A DNA stretch of 64,000 nucleotides from Rhodobacteraceae bacterium Alg231-04 (GTDB lineage Bacteria > Pseudomonadota > Alphaproteobacteria > Rhodobacterales > Rhodobacteraceae). The DNA lies in NCBI GenBank assembly GCA_900143635.1, contig FREY01000006.1, positions 124,001 to 188,000 of the forward strand. Direction: 5' to 3'. The position numbers and the translations under genes were made by a program. Positions 1 to 7,787 of this stretch are shown in pieces (the first letter of the stretch is position 1; every line of letters begins with the position of its first letter). The notes under the pieces were generated by a model, which had not been told where the DNA came from, did not search any database, and saw nothing but the letters and a program-made list of their open reading frames with translations.

Positions 1-47
1 GTTGGCGTGCCGCGCTGCGGCTGTCAACCCATCGCCTGCTTCGCCGA

Positions 48-971
48 TCAGCTTTCGTCTTTTGCCTTGCCCGAAGGCGCTGGCATTGCAGGCGGATTTG
101 AAGGTGCCCGGGTGCGATTGGGCGCGGTTTTCTTGACGACTTCCTTGCCTGCTCCCTTGCCGGAGTTGGCCGCGGGCGCGCTGTTCTGCGGAGCCGTTTT
201 TGCTGCCGTTTTTGCGGTGGGTTTTTCAGCGGGTTTTTCAGTGGGGCTTGCGACCGCCGGTTTGACCGCAGGTGTCTTGGCCTTGGCTGCAGGCGCTGGT
301 GCGGCGGGCTTGCGTGCCGGTGTTGCTGCCTTGGCAGGCGCAGCCTTGGTCGCAGCAGTATTTGCGCCAGATGCGCCCAGCGCTGCTGGGCTTTCAGACA
401 CCGACTTGCGGACGGGGGCTTCGCGCGGCGGGACCTTTGCAGCTGGTGCTTTTCGGGTCTGGGTTTTCCGACCTGCGGGTTCTGGCCCCGTCGTTTTTGC
501 AACTGTGGTTTTGCGAGCAGCGGCCTTGCGTGTCGGCGCCCGGCGCGTGGCTGCCGGTTTTGCCGCTGGCTTCACCGCAGCAGGGGCCCCGGTCTTGGCA
601 TCAGGTGTTTCTGCCGACTTTGGCGCAACCTTGCGGGCTGCGGGCTTGCGCGCGGGCTTTTGCGCCTCTGTGCGGGCAGCTGGTTCGGTGCGGGCAGCTG
701 GCTGTTTCTGCACCGCTGCAGCACGCGCACGGCTTTGAAATTCGGCAGGCTTTTCTTCTGCTTTGGGGGCGTCAGAAACGCCGCGCAACACGTCCGTACC
801 GATTTTCATCAGCCGCGCCTGCGTCTGGGCCGCGCTTTCCAGCGCCTCCAGCTGCTGCTTTGATACCTGTGCCGCTGCAACCGTGCAGGCGCGCCAAAAG
901 CCAAGCTGCATGCCGAAAATGTTGTTCGCCAAATCCTGAGGTGTTGCCGGATAGTCCTGAGGTGCCGTCAT
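48..971 (-). CDS. Lysine/alanine/proline-rich protein, phasin-like N-terminus with histone H1-like tail
   Basis: Not a family I can name with certainty. About 307 aa. The first 70 residues look like an amphipathic helical, phasin-like segment (LANNIFGMQLGFWRACTVAA, then Gln/Ala-rich helix). From about residue 80 the rest is low-complexity Ala/Lys/Pro/Thr with many KPAA, RKPA and TRKA repeats, resembling the DNA-binding tails of H1-like proteins and of PhaM-type granule proteins. I prefer the ATG at 971 because AGGGA lies 9 nt upstream; an in-frame ATG at 980 directly abuts that sequence. Inference: it could bridge polyhydroxybutyrate granules or another surface to nucleic acid. No pha gene is visible next to it. 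The 147 bases between it and folE2 hold only a weak hairpin (1066-1085). Confidence 0.6.
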   Translation of the reverse strand: MTAPQDYPATPQDLANNIFGMQLGFWRACTVAAAQVSKQQLEALESAAQTQARLMKIGTDVLRGVSDAPKAEEKPAEFQSRARAAAVQKQPAARTEPAARTEAQKPARKPAARKVAPKSAETPDAKTGAPAAVKPAAKPAATRRAPTRKAAARKTTVAKTTGPEPAGRKTQTRKAPAAKVPPREAPVRKSVSESPAALGASGANTAATKAAPAKAATPARKPAAPAPAAKAKTPAVKPAVASPTEKPAEKPTAKTAAKTAPQNSAPAANSGKGAGKEVVKKTAPNRTRAPSNPPAMPAPSGKAKDES

Positions 972-1127
972 GCGGATCATTCCCTGTCCCTGTCATCACT
1001 CTGCACAGGCCGGAGCCGACGCTGCGCTTGCAGTACAAGGCCACCATAACAGGATTCTCGTGCAGCCGCAGAAAAAATGCTGCGGTGCGGCATTAAGCGC
1101 GGCCAACCTGCCCGGAAATGCGTCAGG

Positions 1128-2249
1128 TCAGCCGCGGTGGATCAGGGTTGAAAACAGCTGCGGGTCCAGGCTGCGGGCCACGAATGTAGTACCCTGCGTC
1201 AAAACGCTGACCGCATCATGCGAATGCAGGCTTTCCTGATGGCTGGCGACAATGCGGAAATCCTGAATGCGGTCGTCGCTTTGCAGGGCCTCGCAGAACA
1301 GGCGGGCAGCGTCTTCGACAAAGATCGGGTTGGCGGCGTTCAGCTCGGCAAAGGCCTGTTCGTCTTCGCGTTTCACCATCACCTGCGTTTCGGTCGGAAC
1401 CGCACGGCGGCAGTGATCAATCAGATCCTCAAACCACAGGCATTCACCCCCCCGCACCGCCTGCACAGAGACCCGCGCGACCGAGCGCTGCGAATGCGGC
1501 GTCGCCAGCTGACCCCGCGACTGGCGGGCATGTTCGCTCAACTCCAGCGAACAGGGGCAGGTCGAGGAATAGACATAGTCCAGATGGATGATCTCTTCGC
1601 GGATGCCGTCGTGATCGACCAGCTCCAGCGTGATGTCGTAATACTGATAGCCGGAGAGACCGGACCGCAGGCTTTCCACCTTGGCGGGGAATGAAAACCG
1701 CATTTGGATGCGCGCATCCGGGCTGTCCAGATCGCTGAGGTAATCATCCAGCGCATTGGCCATCACCGAGAAGGAGAACTTGCGCTCGGCGTGTTTGTAG
1801 AAGGTGCGCATGATGCGGGACATGTTGATGCCCTTCTTGGCACCATCCAAGGAGACCGTGCCAGTGACCGAGGTCTCCAGCGTCAGATCACCACCGTCGC
1901 GGGTGTGAAACTGGATCGGCAGGCGAAAGTTCGAGATGCCAACATGCTGGATCTGCTGGTGGGAACCACGGATCAGGCTGGTAGGACCATTCTGCAAATC
2001 GGGCAGCGTGGCGCGATACTCAGGATCGGCGTGAAAATCTTCGGGGTATTGGCGTGACAGGTCTGGATAGTTCGACACTTCACGGCCGGGCAGTAGCCGG
2101 GCGATTGCAGGGTCCAGCTGCGCGACCTCAGTCTCGGTTGCGTTTTGCGCCCAGCGGCGCAGCACGTCCAGAGCATCCTCGGCTTCATCAAGCCCAGGCG
2201 TTCCGCCGATCCCACGGTGGATATTCATTGGCGCATTTCCTTGTGTCAT
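1128..2249 (-). CDS. folE2: GTP cyclohydrolase FolE2 (type IB)
   Basis: Converts GTP to 7,8-dihydroneopterin triphosphate, the first step of folate and queuosine precursor synthesis, in the cytosol. The 373 aa match FolE2/MptA: a GINMSR motif near the middle, the YKHAERKFSFSV stretch, and the SSTCPCSLELS segment carrying the conserved cysteines. FolE2 replaces the zinc enzyme FolE1 and is often induced under zinc limitation, but I see no convincing Zur operator in the 97 bases upstream. Start: the ATG at 2249 has GGGGAGG almost touching it; the in-frame ATG at 2228 has AAGGA 9 nt upstream and is an equally good start. The gene stands alone, downstream of a LysR gene on the same strand. Confidence 0.93.
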   Translation of the reverse strand: MTQGNAPMNIHRGIGGTPGLDEAEDALDVLRRWAQNATETEVAQLDPAIARLLPGREVSNYPDLSRQYPEDFHADPEYRATLPDLQNGPTSLIRGSHQQIQHVGISNFRLPIQFHTRDGGDLTLETSVTGTVSLDGAKKGINMSRIMRTFYKHAERKFSFSVMANALDDYLSDLDSPDARIQMRFSFPAKVESLRSGLSGYQYYDITLELVDHDGIREEIIHLDYVYSSTCPCSLELSEHARQSRGQLATPHSQRSVARVSVQAVRGGECLWFEDLIDHCRRAVPTETQVMVKREDEQAFAELNAANPIFVEDAARLFCEALQSDDRIQDFRIVASHQESLHSHDAVSVLTQGTTFVARSLDPQLFSTLIHRG

Positions 2250-2346
2250 ACCTCCCCTTCCCGATTGGGCGGCAGGCTATCGTTGTAACCTTATAAAAGC
2301 AAAAAGACAAAACCGATTAGGCAAAAACGGCAAGTTTGGCCCCGGT

Positions 2347-3195
2347 TCAGCCGTCCAGCGCCGACAATAACGCGGCAAGTCGGCGGGATTTCTTGTTGTG
2401 ATGGGCGGTGACGGCCACATAAGGGCGCGGCATATCAAGCGCGCCGCCCGGCAGGCGGAACAGCCGACCGGCAGCGATGTCACCGGCGATCACCTGTTCC
2501 GGCAACAAGGCCGCCCCAAGCCCGGCCGCGACCATGGAAACGGCTTCGGGCACCGAATCTGTCCAATAGTCGGGCAAATCGGCACGCGCCTGCGGGAAAC
2601 GGTCGAAATACTGCCCCCACCCCGGCACGGTTGAGATTGAGACGCCAAAATTGACCGCGATCAGCCGCAGATCAGCCAGCGCCGCGTTGGGACTGTCTGC
2701 AACGGGCACAAGCCGGTCAGTGAACAGTTCAGTGATCCGGTAGTCCGGGTGTTCACCGCCATAAGACAGGCGCAGATCGACACCTGCGGCCTCCAGATCG
2801 CTGACCTCGGCCTCAGCCCGCAGGCGCAGGGGCACATCTGGACGGAGGCGGGCAAAATCCGCCAACCGGGCCGGCAGCCAAAGCTGTGCCAGCGCCGGCG
2901 TGGCGCTGATCACCAAGGGCCGCGGGTTGACCCCTTCGGTGAGCGCCTCTGTGAACCCGGCAATGTCGCGCAGCGCCAGGGCGGCTTTGCTGTAATAATC
3001 ACGCCCCGCATCGGTCAGCCGTATCCGGTTGGCCCGCCGGGTAAATAGCTGCAACCCCAACCAGTCCTCAAGGTTCTTCACCTGCAGGCTGACGGCTGCA
3101 GAGGTGACGCCCAGCTCTGCTCCGGCGGCCGAGAAGCTTCCGGTTCTGGCGGCGCATTCAAAGGCGCGTAATGCATTCAGGGGGGGTAATTTCAT
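2347..3195 (-). CDS. LysR-family transcriptional regulator (GcvA-like)
   Basis: 282 aa. The N-terminal winged helix-turn-helix is clear (LNALRAFECAARTGSFSAAG, then VTSAAVSLQVKNLEDWLGLQ and LFTRRANRIRLT), followed by a LysR substrate-binding domain from about residue 90. I start it at ATG 3195 (MKLPPLNALRAFE), where LysR proteins normally begin; reading further upstream would run into the divergent promoter region. It is transcribed away from the hydroxylase gene at 3299, with about 100 bases between the starts. That arrangement suggests it controls the hydroxylase/DddP-like pair, with the pathway substrate as a possible coinducer. Regulation is inferred from position only. Confidence 0.9.
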   Translation of the reverse strand: MKLPPLNALRAFECAARTGSFSAAGAELGVTSAAVSLQVKNLEDWLGLQLFTRRANRIRLTDAGRDYYSKAALALRDIAGFTEALTEGVNPRPLVISATPALAQLWLPARLADFARLRPDVPLRLRAEAEVSDLEAAGVDLRLSYGGEHPDYRITELFTDRLVPVADSPNAALADLRLIAVNFGVSISTVPGWGQYFDRFPQARADLPDYWTDSVPEAVSMVAAGLGAALLPEQVIAGDIAAGRLFRLPGGALDMPRPYVAVTAHHNKKSRRLAALLSALDG

Positions 3196-3298
3196 GCACC
3201 CATACTGCAAGTTTTCCTTATGCTCGCCAAGATATTTTATAGTGGCTGTTCTGCCTATCCGGGCGCACATTCGCGGCACGGCAAAAAGGGACCTCACG

Positions 3299-4087
3299 AT
3301 GCACGATATTTTGAACCTCGACACCTATCCGCTGGACAAACCGGGTAGCCCCGAATGGCTGGCATTGGTAGAGCGCTGCCGCGCCGATCTGGCCCGTGAT
3401 GGCATGTTCAGTCTTGATGGGTTGATGAAAGAGGATGTCGCACAAGCCAACGCCGATGTGCTGGAAGACAAGTTCAAGACCGAAAGCTTCAATCACAAGC
3501 GCGCCCATAACATCTATTTTAAAGACACTGTCGAAGGGCTGGCGCCGGACCACCCGGCACTGCAAAAGGTCGAGACGTCAAATTTCACCCTTTGCGCCGA
3601 TCAGATTCAGGGCACGCCTGTTCTGCGGCTTTATGACTGGCCGCCCTTTGCTGAATTCCTCGCCGCGACCATGGACAAGGAACAGCTTTATACAATGGAC
3701 GACCCGCTGGCGCGGCTGAACGTCATGGCCTACGGCGCCGAACAGGCGCTGAACTGGCATTTCGACAGGTCCGAGTTTACCACAACCATGTTGCTGCAGG
3801 CGCCAGAGGAGGGCGGTGAATTCATCTACAGCCCCGAGCTGCGCAGCGATGATGACCCCAACTACGCAGGTGTCGAGCAACTTCTGAACGGCGAAGACCC
3901 GAACATGCGCTCCATCACCCTCAACCCCGGCACGCTGAACATTTTCCGCGGCAAAAACTCACCGCACCGGGTTGGCACCGTAAAGGGCGACAAGACGCGG
4001 GTGATTGCGGTCTTCACCTTCTACGAGCGCCCCGGCGTCACTTTCACGGAAGAGGAAAACATCGGCTTTTACGGGCGCGCTTCATGA
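3299..4087 (+). CDS. Fe(II)/2-oxoglutarate-dependent oxygenase of the BesD/HalD-like fold, predicted hydroxylase
   Basis: 262 aa, starting at ATG 3299 with AAAGGGA upstream. The facial triad is visible: His154-x-Asp156 in NWHFDRSEFTTTML and His223 in GKNSPHRVG, with Arg234 eleven residues later as the likely 2-oxoglutarate ligand. The spacing fits what I recall of the BesD amino-acid halogenases. Those enzymes have Gly where this protein has Asp156, so hydroxylation rather than halogenation is expected even though pipelines may label it a halogenase. The substrate is unknown; BesD relatives act on free cationic amino acids. Its stop overlaps the start of the M24 gene by four bases (ATGA), so the two are translationally coupled and probably act in one pathway under the divergent LysR gene. 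Confidence 0.8.
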   Translation: MHDILNLDTYPLDKPGSPEWLALVERCRADLARDGMFSLDGLMKEDVAQANADVLEDKFKTESFNHKRAHNIYFKDTVEGLAPDHPALQKVETSNFTLCADQIQGTPVLRLYDWPPFAEFLAATMDKEQLYTMDDPLARLNVMAYGAEQALNWHFDRSEFTTTMLLQAPEEGGEFIYSPELRSDDDPNYAGVEQLLNGEDPNMRSITLNPGTLNIFRGKNSPHRVGTVKGDKTRVIAVFTFYERPGVTFTEEENIGFYGRAS

Positions 4088-5334
4088 ACGAGCTCACCGT
4101 CTTCAAGGACGAACGCAAACGCACCTTCCTCAATGCGGAAGGGGCAGACAAGCCGCTGAAATCCCCCCTGCCCCAGTCGACGCTGGACCGGGCGCGGGCC
4201 TATCGGTTGCAGCGCCTGCGTGACGAGATGGCGCGTCAGGATGTGGCCGGGCTGCTGCTCTATGATCCGGTCAATATCCGCTATGCGTTTGACTGTTCCA
4301 ACATGTCGATCTGGACCGCCCATAACCCGATCCGCTATGCGCTGATCCTCAATGGCGGGCCGGGTATCATGTTTGAATTCAAAGGCTGCGAACACCTGAA
4401 CGACGGGCTGCCCGGCATTGTTGAAGTGCGCAATGCAATCGGCTGGATGTTCATGTGCGCAGGCGACCGCGCTGAGGAACGGCTGGCCCCCTGGGGGCAG
4501 GAAATCGCCGATCTGGTCAGGCAATACGGCGGTGGCAATATGCGTCTGGGCGTCGACCGGATGGAACCCGAAGGGGTTCACGCGTTGGAGGCCCATGGCA
4601 TCCAGATCCTCGACGGCGGTCAGATCTCTGAAACCGCCCGCGCCATCAAGTCCGCCGATGAAATCGACCTCATGCGCTGGACCATTCGTGTCTGCGAGGC
4701 GGGCATGGCGCGGATCTACGAACATTCCGTTCCCGGCGTCACCGAACAAGAGCTTTGGGCCCATCTGCATTTCGAGAACGCGCGCTCGGGCGGCGAGTGG
4801 CTGGAAACCAAGCTGCTGACTTGCGGCCCCAACACGAACCCGTGGTACAAGGAATGTTCCCAGCGCGAATGCCAGCAAGGGGAGATGATCAGTTTCGATA
4901 CCGACATGATCGGCCCCTACGGCTATTGTGCGGATCTGTCGCGCAGCTGGACCTGCGGCTATGTGCCGATGAATGACAAACAGAAACGCCTGTACTCAGC
5001 GGCGCGCGACCAGATCGAGCACAATATGGCGCTGTTGCAGCCGGGGCTGAGTTTTGCCGAGTTCAACGCAAAGAGCTGGCAAATCCCTGAGGCCTATCAG
5101 CCCTACCGCTACTCGCTGGCCGCACACGGTGTTGGCATGGCGGATGAATGGCCCGTGGTGGCGCTTCATCCCGATTTTGAGGGCAGCCATGGCGGCACCT
5201 TCGAGGAGAACATGGTGATCTGCATCGAAAGCCTGATCGGCGAGGTGGGGTCTGAATCGATCAAGCTGGAAACGCAGGTGTTACTCACCAAGGATGGGCC
5301 AGAACGGCTGGACAGTTTTCCCTGGGAAATGTGA
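4084..5334 (+). CDS. M24-family (pita-bread) protein similar to DMSP lyase DddP
   Basis: 416 aa. The C-terminal creatinase/aminopeptidase fold carries candidate metal ligands Asp272, Asp274, Asp284, His348, Glu382 and Glu396, plus Asp354 six residues after the His (HGVGMADEW). This set and its spacing match, from memory, the iron ligands and catalytic Asp of Roseovarius/Ruegeria DddP, as do the CGPNTNPWYKEC and SFDTDMIGPYGYCADLSRSW segments. DddP releases dimethyl sulfide and acrylate from DMSP, but the N-terminal region here differs, so it may be a paralogue with another substrate rather than DddP itself. It is coupled to the hydroxylase gene by an ATGA overlap. True peptidase activity seems unlikely. 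Confidence 0.75.
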   Translation: MNELTVFKDERKRTFLNAEGADKPLKSPLPQSTLDRARAYRLQRLRDEMARQDVAGLLLYDPVNIRYAFDCSNMSIWTAHNPIRYALILNGGPGIMFEFKGCEHLNDGLPGIVEVRNAIGWMFMCAGDRAEERLAPWGQEIADLVRQYGGGNMRLGVDRMEPEGVHALEAHGIQILDGGQISETARAIKSADEIDLMRWTIRVCEAGMARIYEHSVPGVTEQELWAHLHFENARSGGEWLETKLLTCGPNTNPWYKECSQRECQQGEMISFDTDMIGPYGYCADLSRSWTCGYVPMNDKQKRLYSAARDQIEHNMALLQPGLSFAEFNAKSWQIPEAYQPYRYSLAAHGVGMADEWPVVALHPDFEGSHGGTFEENMVICIESLIGEVGSESIKLETQVLLTKDGPERLDSFPWEM

Positions 5335-5344
5335 TTTCCACGAA

Positions 5345-5367
5345 AAAGGGGGCCAGCGGCCCCCTTT
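5345..5367. terminator. Bidirectional intrinsic terminator
   Basis: Perfect stem AAAGGGGGCC / GGCCCCCTTT with an AGC loop between two convergent genes. The minus-strand transcript ends in TTTTT; the plus-strand one in TTTGATAT. Confidence 0.8.
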
Positions 5368-5411
5368 GATATATCTGCCCCTGCCAGACATGGCGAGCGG
5401 TCAGGCCCAGA

Positions 5412-5753
5412 TCAAATGCGTTCGACCTTCACGGACTCGCTTGTTTCGAAGGCCAGGTAACCTTTTATTTCGGCGGCGGCCTCTGTCGGATCCTCATAGG
5501 ACCAGACTGCATCCGGCGTCGTCGAAGACATATTCACGATCGAATAATAGGTCGCTTCGCCCTTGCGGGAACACAGGCTGGTCTTGCCTGACTTATCGAG
5601 CAGCGCCGTGGCGATATCGCCGCGTGGGAAATAGATGACCGGGTCAAGATGGCCCTCGCTCAGCTCCAGTGCATTGCTGCTTTCCCCGAGGACTGCGCCG
5701 CCGGAACGGACGCTCCAGGTACCTTCTGCTTTGCGAATGCGGATCTCGGTCAT
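5412..5753 (-). CDS. DUF427 family protein
   Basis: 113 aa, the whole length of the domain. Recognisable family features are [20 protein letters not shown], the [12 protein letters not shown] segment and the C-terminal [12 protein letters not shown]427 proteins are small beta-rich cytosolic proteins of unknown function. It is convergent with the DddP-like gene and lies upstream of aminopeptidase P on the same strand; the 62-base gap allows, but does not prove, cotranscription. Confidence 0.85.
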   Translation of the reverse strand: MTEIRIRKAEGTWSVRSGGAVLGESSNALELSEGHLDPVIYFPRGDIATALLDKSGKTSLCSRKGEATYYSIVNMSSTTPDAVWSYEDPTEAAAEIKGYLAFETSESVKVERI

Positions 5754-5815
5754 TCATCTCTCCTACTTTGGTTTCATCTCACGAATCATGGCCTGACCAT
5801 AATGGCAGGTCAGCA

Positions 5816-7606
5816 TCACAGCGGTGCGCAAGCGGCATCCAGCCATCGACGTGCGCCATCGGAGATATTGGGTCCGATGCGGTCTCTCACCTCGCCATGA
5901 TAGGTATTCAGCCAGGCACGTTCTGCACCAGTCAGCATCCCCTCGTCAATGAGGCTGCGGTCGATCGGCGCAAAGGTGAGGGTGCGCCAACTCAGCATAT
6001 CCCGCTCTGGGTCACCCGTTTCCAGCGCAGGAGCCTCCTGCACCACGATCAGGTTTTCGATGCGAATGCCAAAGGCACCTTCGCGGTAATAGCCCGGCTC
6101 ATTCGACAGGATCATCCCTGCCTCCAGCGGCACATGGCTGACCCGGCTCAGGCGTTGCGGCCCCTCATGTACGCTGAGATAGGCGCCGACGCCATGCCCC
6201 AGCCCATGGTTGAAATCCTGCCCCGCCAGCCACAGAGGCATCCGCCCCACGGCTTCGATGTCGCGGCCAGCCAGGCCTTTGGGCCAGCGCAGGCGCGACA
6301 TGGCAATCATACCCTGCAGCACGCGGGTAAAGGCGGCGCGCTCTTCTGCGCCGGGGCTGCCGATGGCAATGGTGCGGGTGATATCAGTGGTGCCGTCCAG
6401 ATACTGGCCGCCGCTGTCCAGAACCAGCAAATCGCCGTCTTGCAGACGCGCGTTGGTCTCATCCGTCACCCTGTAGTGCATGATCGCACCATTAGGTCCG
6501 CTGCCGGCGATGGTTTCAAACGAGATGTCGCGCAGGCTGACATCCTGTCGGCGCATCTCCTCCAGCCGCGTTACCACGTCGATTTCGGTCACTGTGTCGG
6601 CGGGCTGAGCATCCAGCCAGGCCAGCAGCTCCACAACGGCTGCACCGTCGCGCAGATGGGCCGCGGCGCTGCCCTCGATTTCAGCCCTGTTCTTGCGCGC
6701 CTTTGGCAAGGCACAGGGATCGCCCGCCAACACCATGCGTTCACACAGAGCATCGGCCACGATCCTTGGCACTGATCCGCCGTCCACGGCCACCTTGCCA
6801 TTCAACGCGCCCACACACTCCAGAAATTCAGCCGGGTCATGAACCGTGACATCGGCCCCAAGATGTGACTTCAGATCGGCCAGTTTAGTGGCCGGCATGA
6901 ACAGGTCCACGCGGGCATCATCATGCAGAATGGCAAAGCCATGGGCGACCGGATTGCGTGGGATATCCGCGCCACGGATATTCAACAGCCACATGATGGA
7001 ATCCGGCAAAGTAATCACCGCCGCAGATTGCCCCGCCGCCATCAGATCCTTGGCAAGCCTTGCGCATTTATCCGCTGCCGCCTCCCCTGCCTGCTCCAGC
7101 GGATGTGCCGTCACCTGGCCCATGGGCGGTCCCGGCTGGTCGTGCCATATCCGGTCCACCAGGTTGCCCACCTGCCGCAGCACAATACCAGTGCCTGCCA
7201 GTTCCGTGGTCAACCCGTCTATCTGGCCGGTCGAATGCAACCATGCGTCATAGCCAAGAATGCCACCCTCTGGCAGCTGGGCCTTCAGCCAGTCTGCCAG
7301 CTGCACATCGGGCCAGGGCACCGGCGTAAATTCTTCGGCAACCTGGGCCTTCACCTGCGTGCGGTAGCGCCCGTCGATAAACACCCCCGCAACGGTTGGC
7401 AGAACCGCACAAAACCCCGCTGATCCGGTGAAGCCGGTCAGCCAGCTCAACCGCTCATCGCGCGGTGCAACATATTCGCCCTGATGCGCATCCGCCCGCG
7501 GCACCAGAAACCCGTCCAGACCGTCACCTGACATCTCTTCACGCAAGGCCGCCAGCCGTGGCGGGCCTTGCTCCGGCCGCGACGATACTTCGAAACTCTG
7601 GAACAT
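5816..7606 (-). CDS. pepP: Xaa-Pro aminopeptidase (aminopeptidase P, M24B)
   Basis: 596 aa, the long three-domain form of aminopeptidase P that removes N-terminal residues preceding proline. Two creatinase-like N-terminal domains precede the catalytic pita-bread domain, whose metal ligands are visible: LDSGGQYLDGTTDITRT (two Asp), HGLGHGVGAYLSVHEG (His), LSNEPGYY (Glu) and RIENL (Glu). The start at ATG 7606 has GGGAGGC upstream. Cytosolic. It is separated from recN by a dispersed repeat. Confidence 0.92.
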   Translation of the reverse strand: MFQSFEVSSRPEQGPPRLAALREEMSGDGLDGFLVPRADAHQGEYVAPRDERLSWLTGFTGSAGFCAVLPTVAGVFIDGRYRTQVKAQVAEEFTPVPWPDVQLADWLKAQLPEGGILGYDAWLHSTGQIDGLTTELAGTGIVLRQVGNLVDRIWHDQPGPPMGQVTAHPLEQAGEAAADKCARLAKDLMAAGQSAAVITLPDSIMWLLNIRGADIPRNPVAHGFAILHDDARVDLFMPATKLADLKSHLGADVTVHDPAEFLECVGALNGKVAVDGGSVPRIVADALCERMVLAGDPCALPKARKNRAEIEGSAAAHLRDGAAVVELLAWLDAQPADTVTEIDVVTRLEEMRRQDVSLRDISFETIAGSGPNGAIMHYRVTDETNARLQDGDLLVLDSGGQYLDGTTDITRTIAIGSPGAEERAAFTRVLQGMIAMSRLRWPKGLAGRDIEAVGRMPLWLAGQDFNHGLGHGVGAYLSVHEGPQRLSRVSHVPLEAGMILSNEPGYYREGAFGIRIENLIVVQEAPALETGDPERDMLSWRTLTFAPIDRSLIDEGMLTGAERAWLNTYHGEVRDRIGPNISDGARRWLDAACAPL

Positions 7607-7702
7607 GGCTGCCTCCCGGCCTGTTAAAATCGCGAGACAGACCTTAAGGGCAAGTGGCTGATTGTCCAGTACATACACTTGCGCAGCCAGCGCTCCGCCG
7701 CC

Positions 7703-7763
7703 TTTCATCTTTTGCGAAATACTCCGGGGGAGCCGCCCATCGGGCGGTGGGGGCAGCGCCCCA
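7703..7763 (+). repeat. Dispersed intergenic repeat, copy A
   Basis: Shares the core TTCATCTTTT..AAATACTCC and the distal inverted repeat GGGGGCAGCGCCCC with copies near 18.8, 45.2 and 57.5 kb. It lies between recN and pepP, on the strand opposite to those genes. Confidence 0.75.
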
Positions 7764-7787
7764 AAAACGGGCGACCCCGCGACTGGC

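Noticed and set aside
7-738. Long plus-strand open frame opposite the Lys/Ala-rich gene
   Set aside because: It is the complement of low-complexity GC-rich codons and encodes an Ala/Gly/Val-rich sequence without any domain; the minus-strand frame has the ribosome site and a structured N-terminus.
1066-1085. CCGCAG-N8-CTGCGG hairpin after folE2 as a terminator
   Set aside because: The T-run lies in the loop rather than after the stem on the minus strand, so it is not a convincing intrinsic terminator.
2262-2300. AT-rich stretch upstream of folE2 as a Zur operator
   Set aside because: No inverted repeat of the Zur type can be read; only a non-palindromic GTAACCTTATAA is present.
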